A stretch of DNA of 64,000 nucleotides, taken from Watersipora subatra (Eukaryota; Bryozoa; Gymnolaemata; Cheilostomatida; Watersiporidae). The stretch spans positions 35,266,121 to 35,330,120 of the forward strand of contig NC_088711.1 in the NCBI RefSeq assembly GCF_963576615.1, in the 5' to 3' direction. Positions 63,201-64,000 of this stretch are shown here, in pieces (the first letter of the stretch is position 1; each line of letters begins with the position of its first letter). The notes below the pieces were generated by a model, which was not told where the DNA came from, searched no databases, and saw nothing but the letters and a program-made list of their open reading frames with translations. The position numbers and the translations under genes were made by a program.

Positions 63201-64000
63201 CCAATAATATCATCAGCAGTTGTTCCTTTTACGATAACAATGCCGATACGTAAAAGGGCTATTTCTACAGATTATACGGGCGCCAATCGAAGTACGCGCA
63301 TGCGCTGTATGTATTGGAAAACCCAGATAGGCGACGATATGAAACTGCGCTTTGTACAGTGATTCGCTAGTGCGCTCACCTTATAAATGAAGTTTGTCGC
63401 TGTTTTCTAGTTTTGCTCATTTTAATATCTACTTTCAAATCATGTCAGTCAGAAAACTTTATGGTGCTCATGCTGCCAAAATAATTTATGAAGTCATAAA
63501 ACCTTTGAACATAACTTTCAATGCCAAATGCAGTATTTTCGTAATGTCTTTAGCAAGCTACAATTAAGAACCGAACTAAGTCCAATGTATAGCTCTATCC
63601 ATACCTTTTTCAGTTAACTAAATCGTAAAGTTTTTTTTTTAAATTCAAATGAGTAAGTTTAAATCTTAACTATTTTTCAACAACAATGATCTTTCTCGGA
63701 GGGTAAACAACTCTTGAGCAAACACTTATGTAATTCATGCATGTACCAGAGTGTGTTGAAACTAGCTGCATAATGCAGGGGCTTTGAAGTAGCTAATCTA
63801 CTTAGCCAGTTGCAAATGCAACAGAACAAAATAGTCTTTGGCAGCAAAAATTAAAACTATGTATACGATTAAATGCAGAAACTTTACCTTCGCTGCATGT
63901 AGACGTAGAAAGTTATATCAATCTGTGGAGCATCACAACAGGCATAGCGAACCTCATTTCGAACTACTTTTGTATGGGTCAATTTCCATTCACCATTTTC
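48226..64000 (-). CDS. Nicotinic acetylcholine receptor subunit, alpha type (C-terminal six exons; 5' part outside the window)
   Basis: Cys-loop ligand-gated cation channel subunit of the plasma membrane. Exons on the minus strand, in order: 63888-64000, 61190-61383, 59860-60071, 52455-52594, 50823-50993, 48226-48346, giving 316 residues with matching phases. The first exon encodes the end of the ligand-binding domain with NGEW and the vicinal Cys pair (RYACCDAPQID) that defines alpha subunits. Next come TM1 (LYYTYNIIIPCVM), the pore helix TM2 after DSGEK with Glu at -1' and 20' and Leu at 9' (cation-selective pattern), and TM3 (SSSMCITAFSVIVGVIVANV). The ~125-residue cytoplasmic loop is rich in Lys/Arg, then Glu/Gln. 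It ends in EDWHLVAIVIDR before TM4 (LFWLYLLMMLSTTVGCLVIF). The intron after VIDR is at a position familiar in this family. Oddity: the loop C residue that is normally Tyr after CCxxP is Gln. An extra exon in the 7.3-kb intron cannot be excluded. Confidence 0.93.
48960..50604. mobile_element. pogo-like element, copy B, with internal fold-back
   Basis: The left end TCGTAAAACCTCTAGTTGAA and the right end, read inward, CCGTAAAACCTCTATTTAAA are bounded by TA (48958-48959 and 50605-50606). The right half (about 50090-50460) is homologous to the inverse of the element at 56223. Inside, 49020-49312 and 49540-49835 are long inverted repeats (AGACCGATTTAGAATAATAG, TCAGACACGCCGATTCCGAT). It lies in the last intron of the receptor gene. 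Encoded remnants such as DLDLSDFES resemble the acidic tail of pogo/Tigger transposases. Confidence 0.7.
53050..54020. repeat. 23-bp minisatellite, about 42 copies (receptor intron)
   Basis: Unit AATGTTAACATATCACTCAA plus TGC. Early units alternate TCACTCGATGAAATG and TCACTCGATGCAATG; later units are mainly TCACTCAATGCAATG. Confidence 0.96.
54100..54405. repeat. 33-bp minisatellite, about 9 copies (receptor intron)
   Basis: Unit TCACTCAGGGTTTCTATTTA followed by TAGTATCCAAATG. It begins about 80 bases after the 23-bp array; both units contain TCACTCA. Confidence 0.94.
54406..55510. other. Receptor intron sequence, no element recognised
   Basis: AT-rich intronic DNA. The 131-codon minus frame (54373-54768) begins outside any splice context and overlaps the minisatellite, so I do not call it a gene. 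Confidence 0.4.
55511..55925. mobile_element. MITE with TIR CTAGGACACTTATRTWTTCGC
   Basis: The left end CTAGGACACTTATGTATTCG and the right end GCGAAATATAAGTGTCCTAG are inverse with few changes. The interior has repeated TTCGCG/CGCGAAAA motifs. 415 bp, no coding capacity. The target duplication is not clear. Confidence 0.75.
56223..57142. mobile_element. pogo-like element, copy A
   Basis: The left end CCGTAAAACCTCTATTTGAA and the right end, read inward, CCGTAAAACCTCTATTTGGA are bounded by TA at 56221-56222 and 57143-57144. Subterminal GAACGCCACC/GCGCCATGGCATCC repeats. 920 bp. The interior matches copy B (inverse) and the fragment at 29400-29630. Read on the minus strand it keeps a piece of an acidic transposase-like tail but no catalytic domain. 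Confidence 0.75.
57200..58779. other. Receptor intron sequence, no element recognised
   Basis: AT-rich, with only short overlapping frames on both strands and no recognisable motif. Confidence 0.35.
58780..58823. repeat. 20-bp perfect hairpin
   Basis: AATAGATGTTACATCTACAA at 58780-58799 and its exact inverse at 58804-58823, around the loop TGTC. Confidence 0.95.
58933..58967. repeat. 15-bp perfect hairpin containing TGACGTC
   Basis: GTATGACGTCTGCTT at 58933-58947 and its exact inverse at 58953-58967, around the loop ACTGC. Each arm contains a CRE-like TGACGTC. Confidence 0.95.
61594..61599 (-). promoter_or_regulatory. Possible DHODH polyadenylation signal
   Basis: AATAAA on the minus strand, about 208 bases past the DHODH stop codon. 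Position is the only support. Confidence 0.35.
61807..62988 (-). CDS. DHODH: Dihydroorotate dehydrogenase (quinone), mitochondrial; complete and intronless
   Basis: Oxidises dihydroorotate to orotate on the inner mitochondrial membrane, passing electrons to ubiquinone: step four of de novo pyrimidine synthesis. The 393 residues match class 2 enzymes (human 395). The N-terminus has a basic start and hydrophobic segment (residues 9-22), then the quinone-tunnel region ETAHNLAISCAKRGLYPK (48-65). FMN and substrate motifs follow: GLSAGFDK (88-95), IEVGGVTPEPQPGN (111-124), RYGFNSCG (141-148), GVNLGKNK (173-180). The catalytic base Ser209 is in VNISSPNTPGLRKLQG; Lys249 in IKIAPDL matches the FMN-contacting lysine. 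Phosphate-binding GVGGVFNGADA (328-338) and QIYTSL (350-355) complete the barrel. It lies wholly inside the 2.5-kb receptor intron 61384-63887, on the same strand. Animal DHODH genes usually have several introns, so a retrogene is likely, but no poly-A tract or target duplication remains. Confidence 0.97.
   Translation of the reverse strand: MRLSRLKPLLVIASGGSALFAGHAIYYGNPKFYAHAVMPTIHRFTAAETAHNLAISCAKRGLYPKCTDVNKDNLNISVLGKMFLNPIGLSAGFDKHCEAITGLLGFGFGFIEVGGVTPEPQPGNELPRVFRLKEDMAIINRYGFNSCGHDVAVARFKRWFSLKEREETSGFVGVNLGKNKTTTDAVADYVKGVQAFGRMADFLVVNISSPNTPGLRKLQGREQLEQIVDAVVEARDKLTDGVKPPILIKIAPDLTEKDKVDIATVVTAKNSGIDGLIVSNTTVTRSSDLISSNKVEVGGLSGQPLKALSTQTIKDMYKLTAGKVVIIGVGGVFNGADAFEKIKAGASLVQIYTSLAYLGPPVVNQIKQELSDLLEKEGYNNISQAVGVDVLSG
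63296..63305. promoter_or_regulatory. NRF-1-type palindrome upstream of DHODH
   Basis: GCGCATGCGC, a perfect core of the NRF-1 consensus (YGCGCATGCGCR), about 308 bases upstream of the DHODH start, with a CCAAT motif (plus strand) at 63283-63287. NRF-1 controls many nuclear genes for mitochondrial proteins in animals. Use here is inferred. Confidence 0.5.

Overview
This is gene-poor, AT-rich animal nuclear DNA. It has spliced genes with GT-AG introns up to about 7 kb, AATAAA signals, long minisatellites and many old transposons. Gene content (a divergent alpha-type nicotinic receptor, a secreted NHL beta-propeller protein related to peptide-amidating lyase, sepiapterin reductase, DHODH, CTP synthase) fits an invertebrate, most likely a lophotrochozoan such as a mollusc or bryozoan. 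That placement is an inference from general character; no single marker proves it.

Layout. 1-881 (+): last intron and last exon of CTP synthase. 0.9-7.7 kb: intergenic, with SINE remnants, a TIR element, a (TA)n tract and a broken THAP-domain gene. 8.07-16.3 kb (+): a complete three-exon sepiapterin reductase gene. Its first intron is of the rare GC-AG class. Its 7.3-kb second intron holds a stack of nested transposons: two TTAA-flanked elements side by side, a fold-back element inside the second, and in its two arms a hAT-like element filled with minisatellite and a 43-bp micro-insertion. 16.5-32.3 kb: no convincing gene, but a pogo-like element, a dead LINE, a 78-bp perfect palindrome, three minisatellites and two inverted-repeat elements. 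32.4-47.6 kb (+): a complete eight-exon gene for a secreted PAL-like beta-propeller with TATA box and signal peptide; introns 5 and 6 carry long minisatellites. 48.2-64 kb (-): the last six exons of an alpha-type nicotinic acetylcholine receptor subunit, convergent with the PAL-like gene and continuing beyond the window. A complete intronless DHODH gene (61.8-63.0 kb, same strand) lies inside one of its introns, with an NRF-1-type palindrome upstream.

Main finding. The PAL-like protein keeps the fold signatures and one conserved disulfide pair of peptidyl-alpha-hydroxyglycine amidating lyase. However, all three zinc-binding histidines, the catalytic tyrosine, one active-site arginine and a calcium-binding aspartate are substituted. 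The frame is open over eight exons, so it looks like a maintained pseudoenzyme rather than a pseudogene. Second is the nested intronless DHODH gene. Third is the transposon stack, in which each arm of the fold-back serves as the pre-insertion site for the insertion in the other arm.

Genes here do not form one pathway. CTP synthase and DHODH both serve pyrimidine synthesis, but they lie about 61 kb apart on opposite strands, and I treat that as coincidence.
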